Part shown: piece by piece, positions 18,130 to 25,893 of the stretch | How the letters are laid out: the number at the start of each line of letters is the position of its first letter | Numbering within the stretch: position 1 is the stretch's first letter | NCBI RefSeq assembly: GCF_003151135.1 | Contig: NZ_QEQK01000006.1 | Coordinates: 62,334 to 126,333 of the forward strand | DNA from: Abyssibacter profundi | GTDB taxonomy: Bacteria; Pseudomonadota; Gammaproteobacteria; Nevskiales; OUC007 | Length of the DNA stretch: 64,000 nucleotides | Reading direction: 5' to 3' | The notes under the pieces: model-generated | The model's database searches: none | What the model was told of the DNA's origin: nothing | What the model saw: the letters and a program-made list of their open reading frames with translations, nothing else | Made by a program: the position numbers and the translations under genes

Positions 18130-18422
18130 TCCAGGACTTCGCGCGTAGACGCCACAGCATTGCCGCGAAAAACGATTGTCGTGGTCTTCGCGTTGTAGCC
18201 GGTCTTGTAGTAATGCCACTCTTCGGCGACTTGAGCCCCATAGCGGTTCGTTAGCCTCACAATGTTGTCAGGCTTGCCGCAGTGCTTGATGACGAAACCA
18301 CGGGAGTCGCCCTGTTTCGCCAGCATCTGACCGCAGCGGACCTGGGCTTCTGCCACGCTGGGGAGGCTCAAGCAAGCAACGAGCGTGGCCGCGGCGAAAG
18401 TGAGCGTGGGTAGCAGTCGCAT
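18126..18422 (-). CDS. DUF2845 secreted small protein (prophage moron)
   Basis: 98 residues on the reverse strand, converging on the fibre gene. A cleavable signal peptide is visible (TLTFAAATLVACLSLPSVAEA), then VRCGQMLAKQGDSRGFVIKHCGKPDNI and EEWHYY, matching DUF2845 proteins. Two Cys in the mature part could form a disulfide in the periplasm. The function of DUF2845 is unknown. Opposite orientation and the position between tail genes and the attachment site are typical of a moron expressed in the lysogen. Confidence 0.75.
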   Translation of the reverse strand: MRLLPTLTFAAATLVACLSLPSVAEAQVRCGQMLAKQGDSRGFVIKHCGKPDNIVRLTNRYGAQVAEEWHYYKTGYNAKTTTIVFRGNAVASTREVLD

Positions 18423-18517
18423 CAGTGGTTCTCCAAGTGGTAGGGCGCGCCCGTCGGGACTGTTTCTAGCGAATCAGAGAAAGATACGAGATTCTGCCGG
18501 ATATCCGGACACCGCAT

Positions 18518-18832
18518 TCAGTAGCGGATGAAAAGGCCCCATTCCGGATCGCCTTTCTTTGGCTGCCAGGCCTGCATGCCGAGCTCAGCCCGGCAGCGTG
18601 CGCACGACACCCGCCAGCAATCCGACTGCGTGATCATCCGATCGGTCAGCCCGCATGCTGTCGTCTGTGAGCCGTGCGGAATGGCATGGATTGGCTCGTG
18701 CTTGCGGATCCAGCTGAACATCTCTCCGGGCGCCGCTGGCGCTCGGATGCCGAGGCTGAAAGAACTGTTCATTCCATCAGTATCAAGGCTGCCTGCCTGC
18801 TCGGCAAATGCATGATGAATGTTCGGCAGCAT
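18518..18832 (-). CDS. Small zinc-ribbon-like protein
   Basis: 104 residues, reverse strand, start ATG at 18832 (or an internal ATG at 18772). The C-terminal half carries HAIPHGSQTTACGLTDRM then WRVSCARCRAEL, a possible His/Cys-Cys-CxxC metal site. No family is recognised beyond that. It sits between DUF2845 and the attachment site. The opposite strand is also open here, so coding is probable but not certain. Confidence 0.45.
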   Translation of the reverse strand: MLPNIHHAFAEQAGSLDTDGMNSSFSLGIRAPAAPGEMFSWIRKHEPIHAIPHGSQTTACGLTDRMITQSDCWRVSCARCRAELGMQAWQPKKGDPEWGLFIRY

Positions 18833-18945
18833 ACAGCTGTTGCGGGGGCATTTGCGGGGGCATTCGTGGGTACGACAGGGGGCGACTGTTGCTAAGTTGC
18901 TGTTTTATATCGCCGAGAAAACCCCTCAAATCCCCTGAACACCCC

Positions 18946-18978
18946 GTTTAGAGGGTTCAAATCCCTCCGCCCCGACCA
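18946..18978 (+). other. Prophage attachment site: 3' tRNA fragment (probably tRNA-Pro)
   Basis: The sequence contains a T-stem GAGGG, loop TTCAAAT, stem CCCTC, the 3' acceptor strand CGCCCCG, discriminator A and CCA, with no 5' tRNA half upstream. This is what remains of a tRNA 3' end after phage integration. The acceptor strand would pair with CGGGGCG, the usual start of gammaproteobacterial tRNA-Pro. It marks the right end of the prophage; the whole tRNA and the integrase should be at the unseen left end. Confidence 0.75.
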
Positions 18979-19089
18979 TTTTCTACAAGCTAAGCGCGTG
19001 TTCGGCGCAGCCAGTTGGCTGGACACCCTGCCCACAGGTACCGAATTGTCCTCAGCGGCGGCTGTACGTGGGTACCGTGCCTTTAGCCG

Positions 19090-19512
19090 TCACTCGATGA
19101 ATGGGTTCATGAGGAGGCCCGAGGCCGGCCAGCCCTCAAGATCATTGACGTTTCGTGTGACCAGCACCATGCCACGCGCCTGGGCAGTCGCGGCCAGCAG
19201 ACCGTCGATGACGGGAAACGGGCGAATGCTTTGAGCGCGTCCCCACAGCTGTGCTGTCTCGGAATCGATGGGCAGCATCCGATCTGAATAGCCGTCGATG
19301 ATGCGTTCCAGCCAGAATTCAAGAGCGACAGCCTGTGATGGGTCGCTCATCCGCTTGGCTTCGATTCCCTTGCGAATTTCTCCAACCACCAGAACGCTCA
19401 GAAACAGCGTATCCGGGTCGGCTTGCGTGAACCATTGCTCAACGCCCTGATTGCGGCGATCTGCTGGCTTGCGCAGTTCACTGATGATGTTGGTGTCGAT
19501 CAGGAAATTCAC
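19090..19512 (-). CDS. fitB: PIN-domain toxin of a FitAB/VapBC-type pair
   Basis: 140 residues. PIN-domain ribonuclease with the acidic residues in place: Asp6 in LIDTNIISEL, Glu in VVGEIRKGIE, Asp in PVIDGLLAATA and an Asn/Asp near VTRNVNDLEG. Closest in type to FitB of Neisseria and VapC toxins, which cut tRNA or other RNAs. Its start overlaps the antitoxin stop by 4 bp (translational coupling). It is the first gene on the host side of the attachment site. Confidence 0.85.
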   Translation of the reverse strand: MNFLIDTNIISELRKPADRRNQGVEQWFTQADPDTLFLSVLVVGEIRKGIEAKRMSDPSQAVALEFWLERIIDGYSDRMLPIDSETAQLWGRAQSIRPFPVIDGLLAATAQARGMVLVTRNVNDLEGWPASGLLMNPFIE

Positions 19513-19742
19513 AGGGCGACATCACGTCCCGTATCCCGCGAACGCTCGAAGATGTCGTCGTCTCCCGCAGGGATACTTGCCAAGAGCGACTTGAAGTCTG
19601 GCTGAGGCTTACCCTGACGTAGCAACACCGAGCGCAGTAGCTCCCGATGCTCCTCCTCGGCGGAACGTCCATGCTCGGCGGCGCTAATCTTGAGTGCTCT
19701 TACAACCTCGTCTTCGAGGTTTCTGACAATGAGTTGGGCCAT
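19509..19742 (-). CDS. fitA: Ribbon-helix-helix antitoxin FitA-like
   Basis: 77 residues from ATG 19742 (MAQLIVRNLEDEVVRALKI). This is the ribbon-helix-helix fold of FitA/VapB: a short strand, then two helices with the AAEHGRSAEEEHRELLR pattern. The C-terminal tail (GDDDIFERSRD) should wrap the toxin active site. A perfect 21-bp palindrome lies just upstream, likely its own operator. An upstream TTG would start inside the palindrome and is rejected. Confidence 0.85.
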   Translation of the reverse strand: MAQLIVRNLEDEVVRALKISAAEHGRSAEEEHRELLRSVLLRQGKPQPDFKSLLASIPAGDDDIFERSRDTGRDVAL

Positions 19743-19752
19743 GGGCATCACC

Positions 19753-19773
19753 GACGCTATCAATGATAGCGTC
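19753..19773 (-). promoter_or_regulatory. Perfect 21-bp palindrome, probable FitAB operator
   Basis: Arms GACGCTATCA and TGATAGCGTC around a single A. It ends 10 bp before the antitoxin ATG. From memory, the half-sites resemble the GCTATCA/TGATAGC repeats bound by gonococcal FitAB, but here they are joined back to back instead of being spaced. Autoregulation by the RHH antitoxin is inferred. Confidence 0.7.
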
Positions 19774-20226
19774 CAGGCTAAACCCCTCCTGTGCGTCGGT
19801 CAAGCGAATGATTGCGTTGCGCCCACGGCTATCGTTGCTTGCCATGACGACCGCGGTGAGCGGAATTGCCTCGTTTTTTGATGGTTTCCATACGCAGATC
19901 GGCGCGTTCTTCGCGTTCTTCGTGTGCGCTGGGGTCGCAGCGGTTGATGAAATTGCCTGCAGCTTGGTCGGGGCGGGCGTGGCTGCCGCGAGCTCTTTCG
20001 ACGCCGGGCTGATCCTTGGCGCAGCGTCGGACGCTCCGCTGGCCTTCATCGGCTGAATCGTCGGGCTGGACAATGAGCCTCTGGACATCCCGGGCGAGGG
20101 CGAGCCGTCGGTTACCCGCAGCGCCGGCTGCACCGTCGAAGGCCCCTTCGAATCTACGGTTCTCCTGATCGAGCACCCGCCGTACCAGACGTATGCCGAT
20201 GCCACCCCTGTTGGGTCCCTAAAAAG
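19774..20226. other. About 450 bp without a confident gene
   Basis: Several frames are open on both strands. A forward frame from about 19847 reads as hydrophobic sequence and stops at 20056, with more open sequence after the stop in the same frame; two reverse frames are also open. None shows a recognisable motif, a ribosome binding site or a frame-specific codon pattern that I can trust. It may be a decayed gene. A lone GGCTATCG at 19827-19834 resembles one half of the FitAB palindrome. Confidence 0.4.
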
Positions 20227-20255
20227 TTGACGGTATTAAATTAACGTCGTTAATC
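20227..20255 (+). promoter_or_regulatory. Promoter with 15-bp palindromic operator
   Basis: A TTGACG (20227-20232) is followed 17 bp later by TTAATC (20250-20255), a possible sigma-70 pair. A perfect palindrome, ATTAACG-T-CGTTAAT (20240-20254), fills the spacer and the -10. A repressor bound here would block transcription of the hydrolase gene 160 bp downstream. The regulator is not identifiable in the window. Confidence 0.5.
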
Positions 20256-20415
20256 TTAAGTCATCGCCGCCGTGAGGAGCGCCGGGACGATCAACGCCCT
20301 TCAGAGGCGTCAGGGTGCTCAGGTGGCACCCCGGTCTGCGTCGAGGTTTTGGATGCGACCGTCGAAGCCAGCCAGGCGCCCGGCCAACGATGACGGGCAT
20401 AAGAGGAGACGACAG

Positions 20416-21330
20416 ATGAACGAAATCGAGACAGCCCCGGATCTGCTTGCGTCCGATCCGGTCCCGCAACCCAGGAAGATTCCTTTTGAATTCCCGGAGG
20501 ACTTGGATCCCCAATGGATTCCAGGCGAACCCGAGCTGGTGGCGATGCTCAATGGTGCGTCCTTGACCATGCCGTACCTGGAGCCATTTCTGATCCGCAC
20601 CATGCGCGCGGCGGTGGAACGGCTGGATGACGGCGATATCAAGGAGCAGGGGCGGGCGTTTAACACCCAGGAACAGCATCATTTTCAGGCGCATCGGCGG
20701 TTCAACGCGCTGCTCAAACGTAAGCGCTACCCGGAACTGGCGGCCGTCGAGGAGCAGATGAAGGCCTCCTACGCGAAGCTCTCCCGGCGGTCTCTACGCA
20801 CGCGGATGGCTTACACCGCGGGCTTCGAGTCCATGACGCTGGGGGTGACCAAGTGGTTGATCGAGGAGCGCATCAAGCTGTTCGCTGGAGCTGACCCTCG
20901 TGCCGTGTCATTCGTGTTGTGGCACATGGTGGAAGAAACCGAGCACAAGCGAGTGGCTTACGACGTTTACTGCGCATTGTTTAAGCCGACGTTCATCAAT
21001 GGATTGGCACGAATGCTGGGCGTATTTCACGGTTCGTTCGATGTGATGCGATTCGCCATGCGTGGCTACAAGGTCATTCTCAAGAAAGAAGGGCGATGGG
21101 GACGCGTCCGGTCGCGGCTGCGACTGGCCCAATGGATGTGGGCCTTTGTCAGCTATGTCTTCCCCTTCTTGTTTCGTGCGGCGCTGCCTGGCCACAATCC
21201 GCGCCGCGAGCGCGATCCCCAATGGGTGACGGACTGGCTGGGTGGCTATGCCCGCGCCGAGCCCGGTGTGGTCCCGCTAGTAGACACCCTGCACCCCGAG
21301 ATGCCCGTACCGTTTCCGGTGCGTTCGTAG
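20416..21330 (+). CDS. Predicted metal-dependent hydrolase (PF10118)
   Basis: 304 residues from ATG 20416, preceded by GAGGAG at a good distance. Conserved features of the PF10118 group are visible: HFQAHRRFN, TAGFESMTLG and WHMVEETEHKRVAYDVY, giving the His and Glu ligands expected in a helical di-metal (ferritin-like) site. The C-terminal part has a hydrophobic segment (WMWAFVSYVFPFLFRAALPG). The family is common in lipid-degrading Proteobacteria and has no firmly known substrate. A palindromic operator in its promoter suggests inducible expression. Confidence 0.8.
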   Translation: MNEIETAPDLLASDPVPQPRKIPFEFPEDLDPQWIPGEPELVAMLNGASLTMPYLEPFLIRTMRAAVERLDDGDIKEQGRAFNTQEQHHFQAHRRFNALLKRKRYPELAAVEEQMKASYAKLSRRSLRTRMAYTAGFESMTLGVTKWLIEERIKLFAGADPRAVSFVLWHMVEETEHKRVAYDVYCALFKPTFINGLARMLGVFHGSFDVMRFAMRGYKVILKKEGRWGRVRSRLRLAQWMWAFVSYVFPFLFRAALPGHNPRRERDPQWVTDWLGGYARAEPGVVPLVDTLHPEMPVPFPVRS

Positions 21331-21547
21331 ATTCGAGGTGTCGCGCGGCCATTGCTCGCGCGATCAGCCGGGCTTCGGCAGGGAAGGCGCACGAATCATT
21401 GCGTGGGTTTGGGGCGCGAAGCAGATTGGCCGCGCGGCCTCCAAGCCTGTGTCCGTTCGCCCGGAGGTCGTGGCGTGTGGACAGGGCATGGCTGCATCGA
21501 TGCTAAGTCAGTTCCGGAGCGCGTCCCCCGGCCGCTTACGCCGGGTT

Positions 21548-22279
21548 TTATCGGAGGATGCGGGGGAAGAACCGCGGCGTGCTTGCGGCGTACTGTCGGT
21601 AACTGTCACCAAACTCACGGATCAGCCCGCGTTCTTCGTGCAGGGTGCCCAGCCAGATGTAGAGCGAAAACCCGCCCGCAAGCAAAGCCTGATTGGTGCT
21701 CATGTCGGGCATCACCCACAGCGCGATCAAAAACCCGGTCATCATCGGGTGGCGCACCCAGCGGTACAGCCATGGCACGGCAAACTGGGACGCTGAGGTT
21801 TCCTGCGAGCCGCGCGGGTACTCCCAGGCTTGGCGCAGGCCGAACAAGCCGAAATGGTCAAACTGGAAGGTGCTAAGCAGTGCCAACCCCCAGCCAAAGC
21901 CACAACCCGCCCACAAGAGCCCGCGCAGCCAGGGGTGATCGATCGACCAGAGCGTGCCGGGCAGCGGGGACCACAGCAGGCAAAGCAGCAACAGCACCAG
22001 ACTGGACGCGAGCACGAAGGTGGAGCGCTCGCAGGCCCTTGGGAGCCAGCGTTCGAACACGCGTTTGAAACCTGGTCGGACCATGACCGTGTGCTGTACC
22101 GCAAATAAAGCAATAAGCAAACCATTGATACCCAGGGCGATTGGCCAGGGCCTCACCAGGCCGTCATCGACCGACTTGGGCACCGCGAGCGTTGTTGCAA
22201 AACCCATGAGGTAGGCGACAGCAGACAGAAAAATCGCGTAGCAGACCAGTCCGTAAATGGCGACGGCAGCTCGGGACAT
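21548..22279 (-). CDS. mddA: Methanethiol S-methyltransferase-like membrane protein
   Basis: 243 residues from ATG 22279. Multi-pass membrane protein (five to six segments) of the NnrU/isoprenylcysteine methyltransferase type. LLIALFAVQHTVMVRPGFKR, LLSTFQFDHFGLFGLRQ, LYRWVRHPMMTGFLIALW and HEERGLIREFG closely follow MddA, which methylates methanethiol with S-adenosylmethionine to give dimethyl sulfide. The RHPMM and EER motifs are the SAM-binding and catalytic parts. It lies downstream of a crotonase on the same strand but 145 bp away, so co-transcription is uncertain. Confidence 0.7.
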   Translation of the reverse strand: MSRAAVAIYGLVCYAIFLSAVAYLMGFATTLAVPKSVDDGLVRPWPIALGINGLLIALFAVQHTVMVRPGFKRVFERWLPRACERSTFVLASSLVLLLLCLLWSPLPGTLWSIDHPWLRGLLWAGCGFGWGLALLSTFQFDHFGLFGLRQAWEYPRGSQETSASQFAVPWLYRWVRHPMMTGFLIALWVMPDMSTNQALLAGGFSLYIWLGTLHEERGLIREFGDSYRQYAASTPRFFPRILR

Positions 22280-22424
22280 CAGGCGCTTCCTCTGCGTGCA
22301 GGTGCAGGCGCCATCATCGCTGATTGCGAGTCGGCGCGCGTGGCGCCGGCCTTCCTCCACGCCGGGTCCGGTGGCGGGAGCCGATGGCGTGCCCGCCGGT
22401 ATTGCATGGGGCCCGGTCTGACGG

Positions 22425-23276
22425 TCACGATCCCAGCCGGTCTCGCTTCCCCGGCAGGTCGGAGAATTCGGCAGGACGCTTTTGCGTGCGTGCGGCGATG
22501 GCTTCCTGAATGTCTCGCCAGCTCAAAGAGCCGGCATTCCACAGCGCAATCTGCTGCAGTCCGTCTTCGGTGGAGTGGTCGCGACCCCAGGTGATGGCTT
22601 TCTTGCTGCCATGCACGGCTAGGGGGGCCTTGCGGGCAATCTCCGCGGCAACTTCCAGCGTATGGGCGACCACGGCCTCGTGGTCGGGCAGGACCGCATT
22701 TACAAAGCCCAGCCGCTCGCCGCGCTCGGCCGTGAGTCGCGCGCCGGTATAAGCCAGTTCGCGGACCACGGCTTCCGGGAGCAGTTTGAGGATGCGGGGG
22801 AAGGTGCCCACATCTGCCGTCATGCCAACATTGATTTCTTCGATGGTGAAGAAGGCGCCCGCGGAGCAGTAGCGCAGGTCGCAGGCGGTGAGCAGGTCGA
22901 CCGCACCACCAATCGCACCGCCCTGAATCGCGGCCAGCACCGGCAGGCGGCAGCGCTCCAGCGAGCTTAGGCTTGACTGCATCAGTCGAATTTTTTCATA
23001 CAGCGCGAAGGCCCCACCTTGTTCGCTATCGGCCTGGATCTGCTGGAATACGGCCAGGTCGATGCCGGCACAGAAATGCGGGCCGGTGGATGACAGGACG
23101 ATCGCCCGCAGGCTGCCGTCCACTTCGATTTGCTCGACGAGTCGCGGCAGCTCATCCCAAAACGACAGCGTCATGGCATTGCGTCGTTCGGGGCGGCAAA
23201 GCTGGATATGCGCGACCCGGTTGTCCACGGATAGGGTGAAGCAGGTATCAGAAGCGGCGTGATCGTTTGCGGTCAT
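22425..23276 (-). CDS. Crotonase family, delta3,5-delta2,4-dienoyl-CoA isomerase-like
   Basis: 283 residues. Crotonase fold with the oxyanion-hole segments (HFCAGIDLAVF and IQGGAIGGAVDL). The active-site region CDLRYC, then EEINVGMTADVGTFPRI, matches the dienoyl-CoA isomerase (ECH1) pattern, where the Glu and second Asp shift double bonds, instead of the two Glu of a hydratase. It probably helps beta-oxidation of polyunsaturated acyl-CoAs. No beta-oxidation operon surrounds it. Substrate assignment is by motif. Confidence 0.75.
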   Translation of the reverse strand: MTANDHAASDTCFTLSVDNRVAHIQLCRPERRNAMTLSFWDELPRLVEQIEVDGSLRAIVLSSTGPHFCAGIDLAVFQQIQADSEQGGAFALYEKIRLMQSSLSSLERCRLPVLAAIQGGAIGGAVDLLTACDLRYCSAGAFFTIEEINVGMTADVGTFPRILKLLPEAVVRELAYTGARLTAERGERLGFVNAVLPDHEAVVAHTLEVAAEIARKAPLAVHGSKKAITWGRDHSTEDGLQQIALWNAGSLSWRDIQEAIAARTQKRPAEFSDLPGKRDRLGS

Positions 23277-23466
23277 CAGGTGTTTGGCATCAACAACAAG
23301 TGTGTCCGCAGTGTAAGCCCCGCGCGCAGGCCGTCACCTGTCGATCGATAGGGTGGAGGGCGATTCTGAGGGGCCTGCGTCAATATCTCGTCGCACTTGA
23401 CCTCGCTTTCACATCCTTTGGAGTAGCGTCCTTGGCGTCACCTACAAATGCAAAGGATCGTCAGCG
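23277..23466. other. Intergenic region before the secretion island
   Basis: 190 bp between the divergently read crotonase and tolC-like genes, so it should contain both promoters. TTGACC at 23397-23402 is a possible -35, but no convincing -10 follows. AAAGGA at 23452-23457 is the likely ribosome binding site of the downstream gene. Confidence 0.35.
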
Positions 23467-24957
23467 ATGCCCTGGGGAAAGGCTTGCTTGATCTGCGGAG
23501 TGCTCTCGTTTTCGTTACCTGTCGACTATGTGTCGGCCGCGGAGGATACGGGGGCAGGCGGTGACATCGCATCATCGGCTCAGCACGCCGACCCCGACGG
23601 CCCCGCGATTGTCGAGCGCCAATTGCAGGACGCCGACGAGCAGCTGATCCGCTCCGAGCCGTATCTGCATCTGCTGGGAACCTACCAGGCCTGGTCACCG
23701 ATCACGTCTGGCGTATCGATTCAGCGTGCCATCGCGCTGGCCCTCAAGCGTGACGTCTCGCTGGCTGCCGCACGGGAGCAGGTGGTCGAGGCGGACTACG
23801 CGAAGAAAAATGCGGTGTGGAGTTATCTGCCCCGCATCACCGCATCCACCGAGTTTGCCCAGGTAGACCAGTCGGTGATCAACACCGACAACCAGGTGTT
23901 TCAGGAGGGCGACGCAACGTTCAAGACGCTGGTGGCGCAGCTGGAGCTGGTGCAACCCATCTTCGATCTGGCCCGTATTCGCGGACTGCATATTGCGGAG
24001 GGCGAGCGCGCGGCGTCTCGTGCTGCACTGGTGGCCGAGTCACACGAGGTGGTCTACACACTGGTGACGGCTTATCTACGCGCCTTGGAGAAGAAAGCGC
24101 AGCTCGATGGCGTCGAGCAGCGACTGAAGCTGCTGGGTGAGCAGGAGCAGAACGAACAGAAGCTGGAGAACACGGGTTTCGCAACCGGGGACGCCAGCGA
24201 CCTCATCGCCCTCGAAATCGGTGCGGCCCAGTCCGAACAGATCAGCCTGTCCTCCCAGTACTCGATGGCGCTGGTTGAGTTGAGCCGAATGGCCGGCCAC
24301 CCCATTGACCAGCTGGTTCCGGTGCAGGTCAGCGAGGAGGTGCACCGCCTAGTCGACAGCGGCTCTGTCGAATCGTTGATCCGGCAAGCACTGACCGACA
24401 ACCCTCGGGTGAACCTGCAACGCCTGGAGACACTGGGCGCGTTGCGAAGCTTTAAACAGCAACGTGCCAGCGAACTGGTGCCCACGCTGGACGGTTTTTT
24501 CCGCGGTGAGTATGAGGATCGTGAGGCCAGTCGTTTCGGAGGGGGTTCGGAGACGTTTGACAACACGATCGGACTGCGGCTTGCGATTCCACTGCTCAAT
24601 GCGAGTGGCCGCGGTTACACGAGTCGGGAAGCCAGAAGCCAGTATCACCAGGCCGTGCTGCGCGAGGCCAACTTGCTCCGCGAGATCGAGGTCGAGGTGG
24701 CCACGCTGATGCCCAGGCTGGCGGCTGAGCATGCCGTGCTGGCCCAGGCCGACGCCGTGATCGAAGCCAGCGAGGCCTTGGTCGAGCGTGCCGAAAAAGC
24801 AGCTGGAACAGGCTTCGGAACCGAGATGCTGGTGCTGCGGCATTCGCTGCAGCTGGAGCTGGCCAAGGCCCGTGCAGAACAGGCTCGCTATGCGTTTCTC
24901 ACTACCTGGGTCCGGCTGGCCTACCTCATCGGAGAACCCATCGAGGTGATGTTCTAG
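23467..24957 (+). CDS. TolC family outer membrane efflux/secretion channel
   Basis: 496 residues with a signal peptide (cleavage about VSA-AED). After about 70 residues of acidic leader, two OEP repeats follow: SIQRAIALALKRDVSLAAAREQV with long coiled-coil helices and VESLIRQALTDNPRVNLQRLETLGALRSFKQQR in the second half. This gives the trimeric TolC beta barrel and periplasmic tunnel. First gene of an island with two adaptors, a giant RTX-like protein and an M50 protease, separated by 2 bp from the next gene. No ABC or RND inner-membrane pump is encoded nearby. Confidence 0.9.
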   Translation: MPWGKACLICGVLSFSLPVDYVSAAEDTGAGGDIASSAQHADPDGPAIVERQLQDADEQLIRSEPYLHLLGTYQAWSPITSGVSIQRAIALALKRDVSLAAAREQVVEADYAKKNAVWSYLPRITASTEFAQVDQSVINTDNQVFQEGDATFKTLVAQLELVQPIFDLARIRGLHIAEGERAASRAALVAESHEVVYTLVTAYLRALEKKAQLDGVEQRLKLLGEQEQNEQKLENTGFATGDASDLIALEIGAAQSEQISLSSQYSMALVELSRMAGHPIDQLVPVQVSEEVHRLVDSGSVESLIRQALTDNPRVNLQRLETLGALRSFKQQRASELVPTLDGFFRGEYEDREASRFGGGSETFDNTIGLRLAIPLLNASGRGYTSREARSQYHQAVLREANLLREIEVEVATLMPRLAAEHAVLAQADAVIEASEALVERAEKAAGTGFGTEMLVLRHSLQLELAKARAEQARYAFLTTWVRLAYLIGEPIEVMF

Positions 24958-24959
24958 CC

Positions 24960-25847
24960 ATGACGAGCGTAAGGCGGTGGGCAGGAATGGGTGGGCTGTT
25001 GCTCGCCTGGGGAGCCGTGACGGGCTTAGCGCAGGCGGCGGAGCGGGCGGGTCAAGGCATGGATTGCGCAATCCATCCGTCCAAGACCATCAAGCTGGCG
25101 TCGCCCATCGAGGGCGTGCTCGCTGAGGTGCTGGTCAAGCCCGGTCAGTACGTCGAACAGGGCGAGCTGATTGCGAGAATCGATGCCGATATCGCATCGG
25201 CCGATCTGGATTCGGCTCGCGTCAAGGCGCGTGCACGCGGGGCACTGGAGGCGGCGGTGGCTCGGGTGGAGGCAGCGGACACCAAGTTCCAGCGTGCCAC
25301 CAATGCGTTTCGGCAGGGCGTGATTTCGCCTGTCGAATATGAGCAGGCCGAGGCTGAGCTGCGGATTGCCCGTCAGGAGCTCAAGCGTGAGCGGGAATCC
25401 CTCCAACTCGCCGAGTCTGAAGCCAGTCGGATGTCGCTGGTCGTCCAGAAAAGTGAAATTCGTGCACCGGCCGCAGGCATGATCAGCGAGGCGCTACTCC
25501 ACGCGGGTGAGGCGGTCGAGGGTGCGCCTGTGGCTGAACTCATCGTGGTCGAACCCATGCGCGTCGAGGTTTATGCGCCGGTTGCGATGGTCGAACAGCT
25601 GCGTCGCCAGCCGCACCAGTATGTGGTGCTCGCCGGTTCGCGCCATCCCGCCGTTGTTGAGCCCCGCTTTGACTACATCTCTCCTGTCGCCGACACGTCC
25701 TCGGACACCATGCGGGTGTATTACGAACTCAGCGGACCGGATGTTTTCCCCGGTATGCGATGCCGCATGATCGCGCGTGACGCCATTGCGGAGCCCGTGG
25801 CGCATGCGGTCTCGGATGAGACCTTGGCCGGCAGTTTTTCCCGATGA
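24960..25847 (+). CDS. HlyD-type periplasmic adaptor (membrane fusion protein)
   Basis: 295 residues, starting 2 bp after the tolC-like stop. N-terminal signal peptide (GLLLAWGAVTGLAQAA). Lipoyl halves are IKLASPIEGVLAEVLVKPGQYVEQGELIARID and VVQKSEIRAPAAGMISEALLHAGEAVEGAPV, separated by a coiled-coil hairpin (about 80-150). A beta-barrel domain ends with FPGMRCRMIARD. Short for HlyD proteins and without a membrane anchor other than the signal, so closer to soluble efflux adaptors. It should link the TolC channel to an inner-membrane component, possibly the M50-fused adaptor downstream. Confidence 0.85.
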   Translation: MTSVRRWAGMGGLLLAWGAVTGLAQAAERAGQGMDCAIHPSKTIKLASPIEGVLAEVLVKPGQYVEQGELIARIDADIASADLDSARVKARARGALEAAVARVEAADTKFQRATNAFRQGVISPVEYEQAEAELRIARQELKRERESLQLAESEASRMSLVVQKSEIRAPAAGMISEALLHAGEAVEGAPVAELIVVEPMRVEVYAPVAMVEQLRRQPHQYVVLAGSRHPAVVEPRFDYISPVADTSSDTMRVYYELSGPDVFPGMRCRMIARDAIAEPVAHAVSDETLAGSFSR

Positions 25848-25893
25848 GCCGGGCAGGACTGGGCGGGCAGGTTGGGCGTAGCGGGGTCGGGGT

